Of a DNA stretch of 23,715 nucleotides, positions 1 to 6,348 are shown piece by piece; positions within the stretch are counted from its first letter, which is position 1, and each line of letters starts with the position of its first letter. Source of the stretch: Canicola haemoglobinophilus (GTDB taxonomy: Bacteria > Pseudomonadota > Gammaproteobacteria > Enterobacterales > Pasteurellaceae). The stretch spans positions 1-23,715 of the forward strand of contig NZ_MUXZ01000002.1 in NCBI RefSeq assembly GCF_002015075.1, given 5' to 3'. The notes below the pieces were generated by a model. That model saw nothing but the letters and a program-made list of their open reading frames with translations. It was not told the origin of the DNA and searched no databases. Made by a program: the position numbers and the translations under genes.

Positions 1-546
1 AAGCTATGTCGTTGTCCTGTATGTCATAGCGACATACATTTAGACCAACTGTTAGAGGGTGATGCAGGGCGTGAAATTTTAACCATTTTAACCCAGTTAA
101 AAGGTAATAACGCACGAGCTATTGTGAGTTATATTGCCCTTTTTCGCCCTGAAAAATCCGCCCTCTCTAACAGCCGAGCATTAAAATTAATGCAAGAGGT
201 GTTAGCGCTTTACAAACCAAGTCCACTACTTGCCCACGCACTAAGCGAAACGGCAAACAGCGTGATGAAAAAACGCAGAGACAAGCAAAATACCGCCCCT
301 TTGAGCAATCATAATTACTTAAAACAAGTGTATGAAAGTGCTAAACCACTGTTTACCGTAGTGCGAAATGAGCAAAACGAAGAAGAAATACAAAGCCAAG
401 CCCAGCAAGCCAAAGCGCAAGAAGATAAGCGTATTGATGATATTCAGTATGTGGATCGCTTTGTGCGCATGGGACGGACAGATATAGTGCAGGACACGCC
501 TGAATATCAAGTTTGGTTAAAATGGAAAGAGGAGCAACAACAATGA
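1..546 (+). CDS. Mu-like early-region protein with Cys-rich N-terminus (5' partial)
   Basis: The reading frame is open from the first base, so the gene starts before the window. An ATG-initiated or GTG-initiated version beginning at 124 would cut off a visible Cys cluster, C-R-C-P-V-C-H, encoded at about 7-27, that looks like half of a small zinc-binding module. The rest is a helical, basic-then-charged protein of at least 181 residues with a Gln/Glu-rich stretch (roughly residues 120-140 of the visible part) and no membrane segment. It overlaps the next gene, gemA, by ATGA at 543-546, so the two are probably translationally coupled. In Pasteurellaceae Mu-like prophages a protein of this kind often sits just before gemA at the end of the early operon. 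I do not recognise a named function; an early DNA-metabolism or regulatory role is only inferred from position. Confidence 0.75.
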   Translation, partial: KLCRCPVCHSDIHLDQLLEGDAGREILTILTQLKGNNARAIVSYIALFRPEKSALSNSRALKLMQEVLALYKPSPLLAHALSETANSVMKKRRDKQNTAPLSNHNYLKQVYESAKPLFTVVRNEQNEEEIQSQAQQAKAQEDKRIDDIQYVDRFVRMGRTDIVQDTPEYQVWLKWKEEQQQ

Positions 547-1070
547 ACAACAAGCAAAAATACATACAGCTCATTCATATCGCCAAACAACAACTCAACA
601 TGGATGAATACAGCTACAGAAGTATGCTAGAACGCCTAACCGCCAAAAACAGTACGGCAAAAATGACTGTTGTGGAGTTGTTGAAAGTATTACATGAGCT
701 TGAACAAAAAGGGTTTAAAGTGCGGTCAAGAAGGGGATATAGTCCGAAAACAGAAAGTGCGGTGGTTAAAAGTAATATTACTAATAAGATCCGTGCGGTT
801 TGGATTGCTATGGGGCAAGATAATGTGATTGAGGATAGTAGTGAGAGAGCATTAAATGCCTATATGCATAAAATCATCAATAAAAACCGTAATATATTGA
901 TGCTAAATGTACAAAGTCTTGAGCAATATGAGGCAGGGCGTTTGCTTGAAATCTTGAAAAACTGGCACAAACGAGTATTAATTGAACGCATTGAAAGTAA
1001 AACAGGGGAAAAAATGCCACGAAAAATAGGCTATGATAATGTAATTGAGTGCTATCAAGAATTGTTCTAA
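543..1070 (+). CDS. gemA: GemA-like regulatory protein (Mu gp16, DUF1018)
   Basis: The 175-residue product has the DUF1018/GemA signature: an N-terminal K-Y-I-Q-L-I-H-I-A-K-Q-Q-L-x-M-D-E-x-Y-R segment, then a C-terminal helical half (W-x-A-M-G-Q-D and the N-x-Q-S-L-E-Q-Y-E region). In Mu, GemA is a late-early gene linked to control of host gene expression and DNA supercoiling. I chose the ATG at 543, overlapping the upstream stop (ATGA), over an earlier in-frame start at 513; AGAGGAG at 529-535 is a good Shine-Dalgarno with 7-base spacing. Two uptake signal sequences lie inside the gene (718-726 and 755-763), which indicates long residence in a naturally competent Haemophilus-like host. The following 151 bases separate it from the activator gene. 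Confidence 0.9.
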   Translation: MNNKQKYIQLIHIAKQQLNMDEYSYRSMLERLTAKNSTAKMTVVELLKVLHELEQKGFKVRSRRGYSPKTESAVVKSNITNKIRAVWIAMGQDNVIEDSSERALNAYMHKIINKNRNILMLNVQSLEQYEAGRLLEILKNWHKRVLIERIESKTGEKMPRKIGYDNVIECYQELF

Positions 1071-1158
1071 CAAACTTTTTTAATTGCCTAAATTGTTCAT
1101 TTTTCATAGTTAAATCAATATGTTAAATTTATAGCTATAAATCTATCGCAAAAATTTT

Positions 1159-1188
1159 TTACCTTTCTTAAACTCTACTCTCTATAAT
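1159..1188 (+). promoter_or_regulatory. Putative promoter upstream of the Mor-family activator
   Basis: TATAAT at 1183-1188 is a perfect -10 hexamer. The best -35 candidate, TTACCT at 1159-1164 with an 18-base spacer, is weak, as expected for a promoter that needs an activator or is only moderately active. It lies in the AT-rich 151-base gap between gemA and the activator gene, which contains no ORF. The activator's ribosome binding site is AAGGGGG at 1211-1217. The gap holds no recognisable terminator. Confidence 0.45.
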
Positions 1189-1221
1189 CCTCTTATTTTA
1201 TGTCCTGAATAAGGGGGTTAT

Positions 1222-1647
1222 ATGTATCAACAAAACGATTTATTTGCAGATGATCACTCTATTATTGGTCAGCTATTCGATAATCTAGATAAAATTCCAG
1301 ATGATGAAATTTTGCATAAATGGCCCCGTACATTGACAGAGATTATTGCGGTAATGCAAGCAGAGTTAGAGCGACAAGGCTTTGCAGAAACTGATGCAAA
1401 ACAAACCTCTTGTAAGTTGGTGGGGGTAATGGCACATTATTTTGGTGGTCAGTCATTTTATTTACCCACAGGTAATATCCTCAAAGATGCATTGCGAAAT
1501 GTGATGATCTTCAAAGATTTTAAAGGAAATAATGTACCCGAATTAATTCGCAAGTATAATCTGTCAGAGTCGCATATTTATGCTATTATCCGTGAACAGA
1601 TGGCGTTGCAACGCAAACGGCATCAGCCTGAGTTTAAATTTGATTAA
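1222..1647 (+). CDS. mor: Mor/C-family transcription activator
   Basis: The 141-residue protein has the Mor layout. An acidic helical dimerisation half comes first (residues 1-70). Then comes the G-G-Q-x-F-Y-L-P-T-G strand and turn at 75-84, which in Mu Mor forms the intersubunit beta ribbon. A C-terminal helix-turn-helix follows at about 103-126 (V-P-E-L-I-R-K-Y-N-L-S-E-S-H-I-Y). In Mu, Mor turns on the middle promoter and its homologue C turns on the late promoters. Only one such protein is visible here, and no second homologue lies between it and the lysis gene, so this protein may drive both steps (inference). The likely targets are the three 22-base elements at 2121, 9981 and 20685. The ribosome binding site AAGGGGG sits 4 bases before ATG. 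Confidence 0.93.
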   Translation: MYQQNDLFADDHSIIGQLFDNLDKIPDDEILHKWPRTLTEIIAVMQAELERQGFAETDAKQTSCKLVGVMAHYFGGQSFYLPTGNILKDALRNVMIFKDFKGNNVPELIRKYNLSESHIYAIIREQMALQRKRHQPEFKFD

Positions 1648-1659
1648 AAGAGGTGCTAA

Positions 1660-2121
1660 ATGAATATTAAACGATTTATTTCCCTATGTGCAATCACATT
1701 ATTTGTTAGTCATTTTGCGAATGCAGAACAATGGCCACCAGCAAATGAAACACCTGAAAGAGCTGCAATTTTCCTTGAAAAAACTTATGAACACCCTGAA
1801 AAAGTTAAAGTTGGCGTAACGTTATTTATTGCTGGCTGGAATAATCGTTTAAAAGCTTGGAATGAGCCTTTCTTATATGGAAAAATTGCAGCAATTCAAA
1901 AAAATAAGCAAGTTGATGGTAAAAAATGTGATGCTTTTACTATCGACTCAACCAAGAAAACTTCTTGGCGTTGCTTAGACAGATTATTAGACACGCCGAA
2001 GAATTATAATGGCGTTTACAATTCTTACTATGTTCGCTTTGATGATCCTGCATTGAATGGCGGTAAACCATTTAAACCAGCAGAACCCAAAGACGAATTC
2101 ACAGATTTTGCAGAGAAATAG
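1660..2121 (+). CDS. Secreted protein of unknown function between activator and lysis cassette
   Basis: The 153-residue product has a clear Sec signal peptide: M-N-I-K-R, a hydrophobic core to about residue 19, and A-N-A at 20-22 as a signal peptidase I site. The mature part of about 131 residues is soluble and mixed charge. It holds exactly two cysteines (C90 and C105) that could form a periplasmic disulphide, and is rich in W, Y and K. The start has an AGAGGTG ribosome binding site 13 bases after the activator stop. I do not recognise the family. Its place downstream of the activator and upstream of a terminator-like hairpin suggests separate expression from the late genes. An exported single-gene cargo of a prophage (a moron) that alters the host envelope or blocks superinfection is possible but unproven. 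Confidence 0.8.
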   Translation: MNIKRFISLCAITLFVSHFANAEQWPPANETPERAAIFLEKTYEHPEKVKVGVTLFIAGWNNRLKAWNEPFLYGKIAAIQKNKQVDGKKCDAFTIDSTKKTSWRCLDRLLDTPKNYNGVYNSYYVRFDDPALNGGKPFKPAEPKDEFTDFAEK

Positions 2122-2142
2122 GTCTGAACCATCACAAACTCA
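2121..2142 (+). promoter_or_regulatory. Late-promoter element, copy A (Plys-like)
   Basis: This 22-base element reads GGTCTGAACC followed by ATCACAAACTCA. It matches the copy at 9981 at 20 of 22 positions and the copy at 20685 at 18 of 22. It starts on the last base of the secreted-protein stop codon and lies 57 bases upstream of the amidase ATG, the position of Plys in Mu. Weak -10 candidates downstream are TATTAA (2154-2159) and TAAACT (2161-2166). Binding by the Mor/C-family protein is inferred. Confidence 0.65.
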
Positions 2143-2161
2143 ATAATATCCAGTATTAATT

Positions 2162-2199
2162 AAACTCCCTGATAGAGATAAATATCAGGGAGTTTTTTT
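2162..2199 (+). terminator. Terminator-like hairpin that contains the amidase ribosome binding site
   Basis: A perfect 13-base stem (2162-2174 with 2183-2195; AAACTCCCTGATA and its complement) encloses an 8-base loop and runs into a tract of seven T (2193-2199), the form of an intrinsic terminator. The amidase ATG begins at 2200, directly after the T tract. Its only good Shine-Dalgarno, AGGGAG at 2187-2192, lies inside the 3' arm. Long transcripts from upstream would therefore be stopped or have the site buried. Confidence 0.8.
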
Positions 2200-2700
2200 A
2201 TGTCTTTACCTATCCTAAAAATCGTAATCCACTGCTCCGCAACTCGCAATGGGAAATCCCTTAAAACAAATAATCAAAGTGCAGCTCAAGTGATTGATGG
2301 TTGGCATAAAGATCGTGGCTACAGCCGTATTGGTTATCACTTTGTGATTGATACCGACGGCACTGTTGAAACGGGTCGCAAAGTAGGTGAGATTGGGGCA
2401 CACGTCAAAGGGCATAACCGTAACTCAGTGGGAATTTGCTTGGTGGGCGGCATTACTGAAAAGGGTAAAAACCATGGCGAATACACCGAAGCACAGTGGC
2501 ACGCCTTGCACAATTTACTCCGTCAATTAGAGAGCCAACACCCCAAAGCCAAAATTTATGGACACAGAGATTTATCACCTGATCTCAATGGCGACGGCTC
2601 AATCACCCCTAATGAGTGGCTTAAAGCCTGCCCTTGTTTTGATGTGTGGGAATGGTTGGATAGTGAAGAAATCATCAACCACAACCATTTATTTCAATAA
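2200..2700 (+). CDS. N-acetylmuramoyl-L-alanine amidase (endolysin, amidase_2 family)
   Basis: This 166-residue enzyme of the T7-lysozyme/PGRP fold cuts the amide bond between N-acetylmuramic acid and L-alanine in peptidoglycan and would release progeny phage. Visible hallmarks are I-V-I-H-C-S-A-T at 8-15 with zinc ligand H11, G-Y-H-F at 45-48 (Y46), and G-H-R-D at 121-124 with ligand H122. The third ligand is in the A-C-P-C-F motif (C144 or C146, by comparison with T7 lysozyme H17/H122/C130). There is no signal peptide or signal-anchor, so export needs the neighbouring holin-like protein. D-L-N-G-D-G-S-I-T at 128-136 resembles the Ca-loop-like insertion common in Pasteurellaceae members. The ribosome binding site lies inside the upstream hairpin, which implies controlled expression. 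Confidence 0.93.
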   Translation: MSLPILKIVIHCSATRNGKSLKTNNQSAAQVIDGWHKDRGYSRIGYHFVIDTDGTVETGRKVGEIGAHVKGHNRNSVGICLVGGITEKGKNHGEYTEAQWHALHNLLRQLESQHPKAKIYGHRDLSPDLNGDGSITPNEWLKACPCFDVWEWLDSEEIINHNHLFQ

Positions 2701-2711
2701 ATGATATGTAG

Positions 2712-2730
2712 GGACACCACGCTGGTGTCC
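2712..2730 (+). repeat. Perfect short hairpin between amidase and DUF2644 gene
   Basis: GGACACCA and TGGTGTCC flank a three-base CGC loop, giving an 8-base perfect stem in the 42-base gap before the next start at 2743. There is no T tract, so it is not a classic terminator. It may act as an mRNA-stability element or be a copy of a dispersed intergenic palindrome. The ribosome binding site AGGAG (2733-2737) for the next gene stays free just downstream of it. Confidence 0.6.
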
Positions 2731-2742
2731 GTAGGAGAACTA

Positions 2743-2997
2743 ATGAGAATTTCAGAATTAATAACCAACGACAACGGTCGCTTATCAACCACCGCTTTTA
2801 TCCAGTTTTTCGGAGCGTTGTTAATGGCGTTTATTTTAGGTTATTGCGTTTATTTAGACCGCTCTTACACCCCAGAATTATTTATGACCTTTGCTATTTT
2901 TTGTGGTGGTGGTGTGGCGACTAAAGGCTTTGCTAATGCCATGCGAGGCAATCGCTATGAATACCATACCAAGAGGGAGTTAAACGATGATCAATAG
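2743..2997 (+). CDS. DUF2644-type small membrane protein, candidate holin
   Basis: The 84-residue product has two hydrophobic segments, about residues 18-38 (F-I-Q-F-F-G-A-L-L-M-A-F-I-L-G-Y) and 44-64 (E-L-F-M-T-F-A-I-F-C-G-G-G), and a charged C-terminal tail (R-G-N-R-Y-E-Y-H-T-K-R). This looks like the DUF2644 family, known from Haemophilus Mu-like prophages. Size, two-membrane-span topology, charged tail and position between the endolysin and the spanins all fit a holin; that role is inferred. I chose ATG 2743, with AGGAG 5 bases upstream, over the in-frame ATG at 2701. The earlier start would place the hairpin at 2712-2730 inside the coding region. It overlaps the next gene by 11 bases. 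Confidence 0.8.
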   Translation: MRISELITNDNGRLSTTAFIQFFGALLMAFILGYCVYLDRSYTPELFMTFAIFCGGGVATKGFANAMRGNRYEYHTKRELNDDQ

Positions 2998-3241
2998 TTT
3001 ACAAGCAGGCGTTGCTATTATGCTGATTATTGCAGTTTTGTTAGTAGTTGTGCGTTTTCAGCAACGCAAAATCCAACAACAAGAACAGCAAATTGAACAA
3101 GAGAAAGCAGATAAAGCACGTTTATCGATGGAGTTAAAAAATGCAAAAACCAAACAAAAAGTGGAAGAAAATCACCGCACTTTGTCTGCTAGTGATGTTG
3201 ATGAGCGCTTGCAGTCAGCCAATTATTTCCGCAACGAGTGA
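2987..3241 (+). CDS. Rz: Rz-like inner-membrane spanin (DUF2681 family)
   Basis: This 84-residue protein has one N-terminal membrane helix (about residues 8-24, I-M-L-I-I-A-V-L-L-V-V-V). A highly charged Q/E/K coiled coil follows (25-62) and then a short polar tail. That is the i-spanin layout: anchored in the inner membrane with a periplasmic coiled coil that joins an outer-membrane lipoprotein to fuse the two membranes at lysis. It resembles DUF2681 from Haemophilus prophages. The assignment rests on topology and on the lipoprotein gene nested in its 3' part in another frame (3141-3365), an arrangement typical of Rz/Rz1. It overlaps the holin-like gene by 11 bases. An uptake signal in reverse orientation lies at 3174-3182. 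Confidence 0.8.
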   Translation: MINSLQAGVAIMLIIAVLLVVVRFQQRKIQQQEQQIEQEKADKARLSMELKNAKTKQKVEENHRTLSASDVDERLQSANYFRNE

Positions 3242-3365
3242 GTGTTCAGCCTTTGGTTTGATTTATCCAAGCCGTAAGGACACGGAAGAAACGAAACGGC
3301 AAGTGCTAAATCATAATGTAATTTATGAGAAAGTCTGTAGTGACAGGGATAAGAAGGAAAAATGA
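3141..3365 (+). CDS. Rz1: Rz1-like outer-membrane lipoprotein spanin, nested in Rz
   Basis: The 74-residue product begins with a lipoprotein signal peptide: K-K-W-K-K, a hydrophobic core, then the lipobox L-M-S-A-C with the lipidated cysteine at residue 24. The mature part is about 51 residues. Its first 101 bases overlap the Rz-like gene in another frame, and it continues 124 bases past the Rz stop. That is an overlapped (not fully embedded) Rz/Rz1 arrangement. The start ATG is preceded by GGAG at 3130-3133 with a 7-base gap. The mature part contains two further cysteines and is less proline-rich than lambda Rz1. Together with Rz it should complete outer-membrane disruption after the amidase acts. 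It overlaps the next gene by ATGA (3362-3365). Confidence 0.85.
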   Translation: MQKPNKKWKKITALCLLVMLMSACSQPIISATSECSAFGLIYPSRKDTEETKRQVLNHNVIYEKVCSDRDKKEK

Positions 3366-3562
3366 GCGATATTGCAGATATTACACAAGAGCGTGAAGAG
3401 CGCATGATGACGGATTTTTTATCAAAATTTAGACCTCAAACTTCAGCTGCAATCATCGGCAGAGATTGTATTGATTGCGGTATTGAAATCCCACTTGCTC
3501 GTATTAAGGCTGTGCCCTATTGCACTCGTTGCGTACATTGTCAGGAAATAGCAGAAAAATGA
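3362..3562 (+). CDS. TraR/DksA-type C4 zinc-finger protein
   Basis: This 66-residue protein has the short TraR form of the DksA family: an N-terminal helix (M-S-D-I-A-D-I-T-Q-E-R-E-E-R) and a C4 zinc site made of C-I-D-C at 36-39 and C-T-R-C at 54-57. An R-I-K-A-V-P-Y motif comes just before the second Cys pair. TraR-type proteins bind in the secondary channel of RNA polymerase and mimic DksA plus ppGpp, so it may redirect host transcription late in infection; this is a family inference. It overlaps both neighbours (ATGA at 3362 and at 3559), marking it as part of the same late operon. Mu-like phages commonly carry such a gene here. Confidence 0.88.
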   Translation: MSDIADITQEREERMMTDFLSKFRPQTSAAIIGRDCIDCGIEIPLARIKAVPYCTRCVHCQEIAEK

Positions 3563-3888
3563 TGGATATTTTAACGATTTTAAAAGCCCACTGGGGCATT
3601 ATTTTAACCCTTGCAGGCTTATTGGCCTCTGTCTTTTGGCTCAAGATGGATAGTCGCTATGTGAAAAAAAGTGATTTTTCGGCATTGCGTGAAGAGGTCA
3701 ATAAAACTAATCATCGGGTCGATGAGATTGATAATGAGTTATTGCATTTGCCAAGCGCGAAAGATGTGACCGATTTGCGCATTGCGGTAGTCGAGATGAA
3801 AGGCGAAACCCAAGCTTTACGAACTGAAGTAAAAGGCTTAGCACACCAAGTACAGTTATTGATTGAAAAGGAAGTAAGTAAAAAATGA
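3559..3888 (+). CDS. Mu gp25-like protein (DUF2730), membrane-anchored coiled coil
   Basis: The product of about 109 residues has an N-terminal hydrophobic span (W-G-I-I-L-T-L-A-G-L-L-A-S-V-F-W, about residues 11-26). Heptad-rich helices follow with L/V/I at regular spacing (R-I-A-V-V-E-M-K-G-E and the C-terminal L-A-H-Q-V-Q-L-L-I). This matches the DUF2730 family, equivalent to Mu gp25, whose role is not established. The start is ATGATG at 3559/3562, where the first ATG overlaps the previous stop. An upstream in-frame ATG at 3520 lies inside the zinc-finger gene and would put polar residues before the membrane segment, so I rejected it. The next gene overlaps in the same ATGATG way, so coupling is likely. 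Confidence 0.8.
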   Translation: MMDILTILKAHWGIILTLAGLLASVFWLKMDSRYVKKSDFSALREEVNKTNHRVDEIDNELLHLPSAKDVTDLRIAVVEMKGETQALRTEVKGLAHQVQLLIEKEVSKK

Positions 3889-4178
3889 TGAAAGATATTT
3901 TTACCCAAGACCAACGACTTGTGATTTTACGTTCCCTTGCGGATGCTGGCTATGATGCCAACGAAAGTATTTTAGATGAATGTTTAGCGTTATATGGGCA
4001 TAAAATCAGCCGAGATTTAGTGCGTAATCATTTAAACTGGCTTGAAGAGCAAGGCTTGGTGCGTATTGAGCGGTTAAGTGGTGGTTTTATGGTGGCAACC
4101 ATTACCCAGCGTGGACTTGATGTAGCGAATGGCGAAGCGGTTGTAGATGGCGTTAAACGCCCAAGACCAAAGATTTAA
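3885..4178 (+). CDS. Mu gp26-like winged-helix phage protein (VpaChn25_0724-type)
   Basis: The 97-residue protein contains a winged-helix-like pattern. R-L-V-I-L-R-S-L-A-D-A-G-Y-D-A-N-E opens it, then S-R-D-L-V-R-N-H-L-N-W-L-E-E-Q-G-L-V as recognition helix and turn, then a wing (R-I-E-R-L-S-G-G-F-M-V-A-T-I-T). This matches the small Mu gp26-type family placed just before the small terminase. DNA binding is expected from the fold, but the target is unknown; a packaging-initiation or operon-regulation role is inference. The start is ATGATG at 3885, overlapping the previous stop. Its end and the following 33 bases contain repeated TTAAACG motifs. Confidence 0.8.
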   Translation: MMKDIFTQDQRLVILRSLADAGYDANESILDECLALYGHKISRDLVRNHLNWLEEQGLVRIERLSGGFMVATITQRGLDVANGEAVVDGVKRPRPKI

Positions 4179-4211
4179 ACGATTTTTAAACGAAATTTAA
4201 GGAGCGTTTAA
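4175..4211 (+). repeat. TTAAACG repeat cluster before the small terminase gene
   Basis: TTAAACG occurs at 4175-4181 and 4186-4192, 11 bases apart, and in inverted form (CGTTTAA) at 4205-4211 just before the ATG at 4212. A further copy lies in the gp26-like gene at 4153-4159. The ribosome binding site AAGGAG sits between them at 4199-4204. The same heptamer is repeated four times at 9850-9887. A protein-binding role is inferred from the spacing. Confidence 0.5.
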
Positions 4212-4784
4212 ATGACAGAAAAAACAACCCGAGGGCGTGCCAGTAAAGTTGATTTACTGCCACCGAACATCAAAACACAGCTTGCGGTGATGTTGCGTGA
4301 TAAGCAATTTTCGCAAGCTGAAATTTTAGAAGAAATTAACGATTTAATCCGAGATTGTGGACTGCCTGAAACGGCATTATTAAGCAAAACAGGGCTAAAC
4401 CGCTATGCAAGCCGAATGGAAAAAATGGGGGCAAAAATTCGACAAGCTCGGGAAGTAGCTGAAGTTTGGACAAAACAGTTTGGGGAAATGCCACAAACCG
4501 ATATAGGCAAAACCTTAATGGAAATGGTTAAACAAATTGCTTTTGAAACATCTCTTAAACTAGGTGAACAAGAGGGTGGAATTGAACCAAAGCAACTTGC
4601 ATTACTCTCATCAGCTATCCAACGCCTAGAACAAGCAGAAAGCCTAAGCTATAAGCGTGAGCAAGCCATTCGCAAAGAAGTGGCACAGCTTGCCGCAGAA
4701 ACCGCAGAAAAAGCAGTGGTGCAAGCGGGGCTATCAAAAGAAACCGTAGATAGTATTAAGGCACAAATTTTAGGAATTGCCTAA
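4212..4784 (+). CDS. Small terminase subunit (Mu gp27, DUF3486)
   Basis: The 190-residue protein opens with G-R-A-S-K-V-D-L-L-P-P-N-I-K, typical of DUF3486. A helix-turn-helix-like N-terminal region follows (Q-A-E-I-L-E-E-I-N-D-L-I, then T-G-L-N-R-Y-A-S-R), and then long amphipathic helices suited to oligomerisation. In Mu-like phages this is the DNA-recognition subunit that starts headful packaging from the integrated phage end. It uses a good AAGGAG ribosome binding site and shares one base with the next start (TAATG at 4782-4786), as expected for a coupled terminase pair. The C-terminal half is rich in A, E and K, with a run of A-A-E-T-A-E-K-A. Confidence 0.92.
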   Translation: MTEKTTRGRASKVDLLPPNIKTQLAVMLRDKQFSQAEILEEINDLIRDCGLPETALLSKTGLNRYASRMEKMGAKIRQAREVAEVWTKQFGEMPQTDIGKTLMEMVKQIAFETSLKLGEQEGGIEPKQLALLSSAIQRLEQAESLSYKREQAIRKEVAQLAAETAEKAVVQAGLSKETVDSIKAQILGIA

Positions 4785-6346
4785 TGAACGCAAAATTACC
4801 TGATTTTATCCCCTTTGATCCGAATGAGTTATTACTTGGCTATCAAAAACGCTGGATTGCCGATGATAGCCAACTCAAAATTGCGGAAAAATCTCGTCGA
4901 ACAGGTTTAACTTGGGCGGAAGCGGCAGATGATGTGCTGATTGCTAGCCGAGCCAAATCTGAAGGTGGCTCGGATGTGTTTTATATCGGCTCAAACAAAG
5001 AAATGGCTCGTGAATTTATTGATGCTTGTGCAATGTGGGCGAGCAAGTTCAATCGTGCAAGTGGTCAAATTCAAGAGGAAATTTTCAATGATGAAGATAA
5101 AGACATTCTGACCTACGTTATCTATTTTGCTTCGGGCTTTAAAATTAAAGCGTTATCTAGCAACCCGAAAAACTTGCGTGGTATGCAAGGGGTGGTTTGT
5201 ATTGATGAAGCGGCTTTCCACGAGAAACTCGCCGAAGTGCTGAAAGCTGCTCTTGCTCTTACGATGTGGGGTGCAAAAGTGCGGTTGATTTCTACTCACA
5301 ACGGCGTGAACAACCTCTTTAATCAGCTTATTCAAGATAGCCGAGCGGGGCGTAAAAGTTATTCTATTCACACTATTACGCTTGATGATGCGTGCCATGA
5401 GGGGCTTTATCAGCGTATTTGTCAGGTAAGTAAAAAAGAATGGTCGCCCGCTTTAGAAGATGCTTGGAAAAAAGGCTTGTTGCGAGAAACAGCCACAGAA
5501 GAAGACGCACTAGAAGAGTATTTTTGTGTGCCAAAACAAAGCTCTGGCGGTTATATCCCTCGTCCATTGGTAGATCGTGCGGCAGATAATTCAAAGGTTA
5601 AACTTGCCTTTGAATGTGATACCGCATTTATGCGTTGGACAGAAGAAGAACGAGAGGTAACAACACTTGAGTGGTTACTCAAAGAGGTATTGCCCCACCT
5701 AGAAAACCTCAATAAAGACTATCGTCATAGTTTCGGTGTGGACTTTGCTCGCACGGGCGATTTGAGTGTGTTTTCGGTGTGTGCTTGTTTGCCAAATACG
5801 GCACGACACATTGAAATCACCCTTGAAATTCGTAATTGTCCTTATAACCAGCAACGGCAAATTATGTTGTTTGTGTTGAAACATCTCCCTCGTTTTATTG
5901 GGGCGGCATTTGATGCCACAGGTAACGGTGGCTATTTAGCGGAAGCAGCACTTATTCGCTATGGGGTATCAATGGTTGAAACCGTACAGCTTAATGATAA
6001 ATGGTATCGAGAGTGGATGCCAAAATATAAAGCTCTGTATGAGGCAGACTTAATTCGTATCCCACAAGATGAAGAGATTATTTTAGACCAGGGGCATATT
6101 GTGGTGATTAACGGTGTGCCAAAAATTGATAAAAACCGCTCACAAGGGAAATCAGGCAAACGCCACGGCGACAGTGCGGTGGCGTATTGTATGGCCGTGC
6201 GTGCCAGTTATATGACAGGAGGCGAGATTGAGTTTACTCCCCTACCTAGTCGACATCAATCAACCTCTGGCAGTAATTTTTTTAAATCCAATACAGAGTA
6301 CGAAGATTTACCTAGTCAATTTCATTCAGATTGGGACGGAGTTTAG
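4784..6346 (+). CDS. Large terminase subunit (Mu gp28-like packaging ATPase-nuclease)
   Basis: The 520-residue packaging motor has both expected domains. The ATPase has a Walker A-like K-S-R-R-T-G-L-T-W at 36-44, Walker B V-V-C-I-D-E-A-A-F at 137-145 (D141, catalytic E142) and a coupling motif L-I-S-T-H-N-G at 169-175. The RNase H-like nuclease shows G-V-D-F-A-R-T-G-D-L at 318-327 (D320), F-D-A-T-G-N-G-G at 377-384 (D378) and H-G-D-S-A-V-A at 461-467 (D463), the three acidic metal ligands. The length is normal for the family. The start overlaps the small subunit by one base. An uptake signal lies inside at 5277-5285. The stop is followed two bases later by the portal ATG. Confidence 0.96.
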   Translation: MNAKLPDFIPFDPNELLLGYQKRWIADDSQLKIAEKSRRTGLTWAEAADDVLIASRAKSEGGSDVFYIGSNKEMAREFIDACAMWASKFNRASGQIQEEIFNDEDKDILTYVIYFASGFKIKALSSNPKNLRGMQGVVCIDEAAFHEKLAEVLKAALALTMWGAKVRLISTHNGVNNLFNQLIQDSRAGRKSYSIHTITLDDACHEGLYQRICQVSKKEWSPALEDAWKKGLLRETATEEDALEEYFCVPKQSSGGYIPRPLVDRAADNSKVKLAFECDTAFMRWTEEEREVTTLEWLLKEVLPHLENLNKDYRHSFGVDFARTGDLSVFSVCACLPNTARHIEITLEIRNCPYNQQRQIMLFVLKHLPRFIGAAFDATGNGGYLAEAALIRYGVSMVETVQLNDKWYREWMPKYKALYEADLIRIPQDEEIILDQGHIVVINGVPKIDKNRSQGKSGKRHGDSAVAYCMAVRASYMTGGEIEFTPLPSRHQSTSGSNFFKSNTEYEDLPSQFHSDWDGV

Positions 6347-6348
6347 AG

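Noticed and set aside
1060..1080. Possible late element near the end of gemA (CAAACT)
   Set aside because: Only the CAAACT core matches; the rest of the 22-mer is unrelated.
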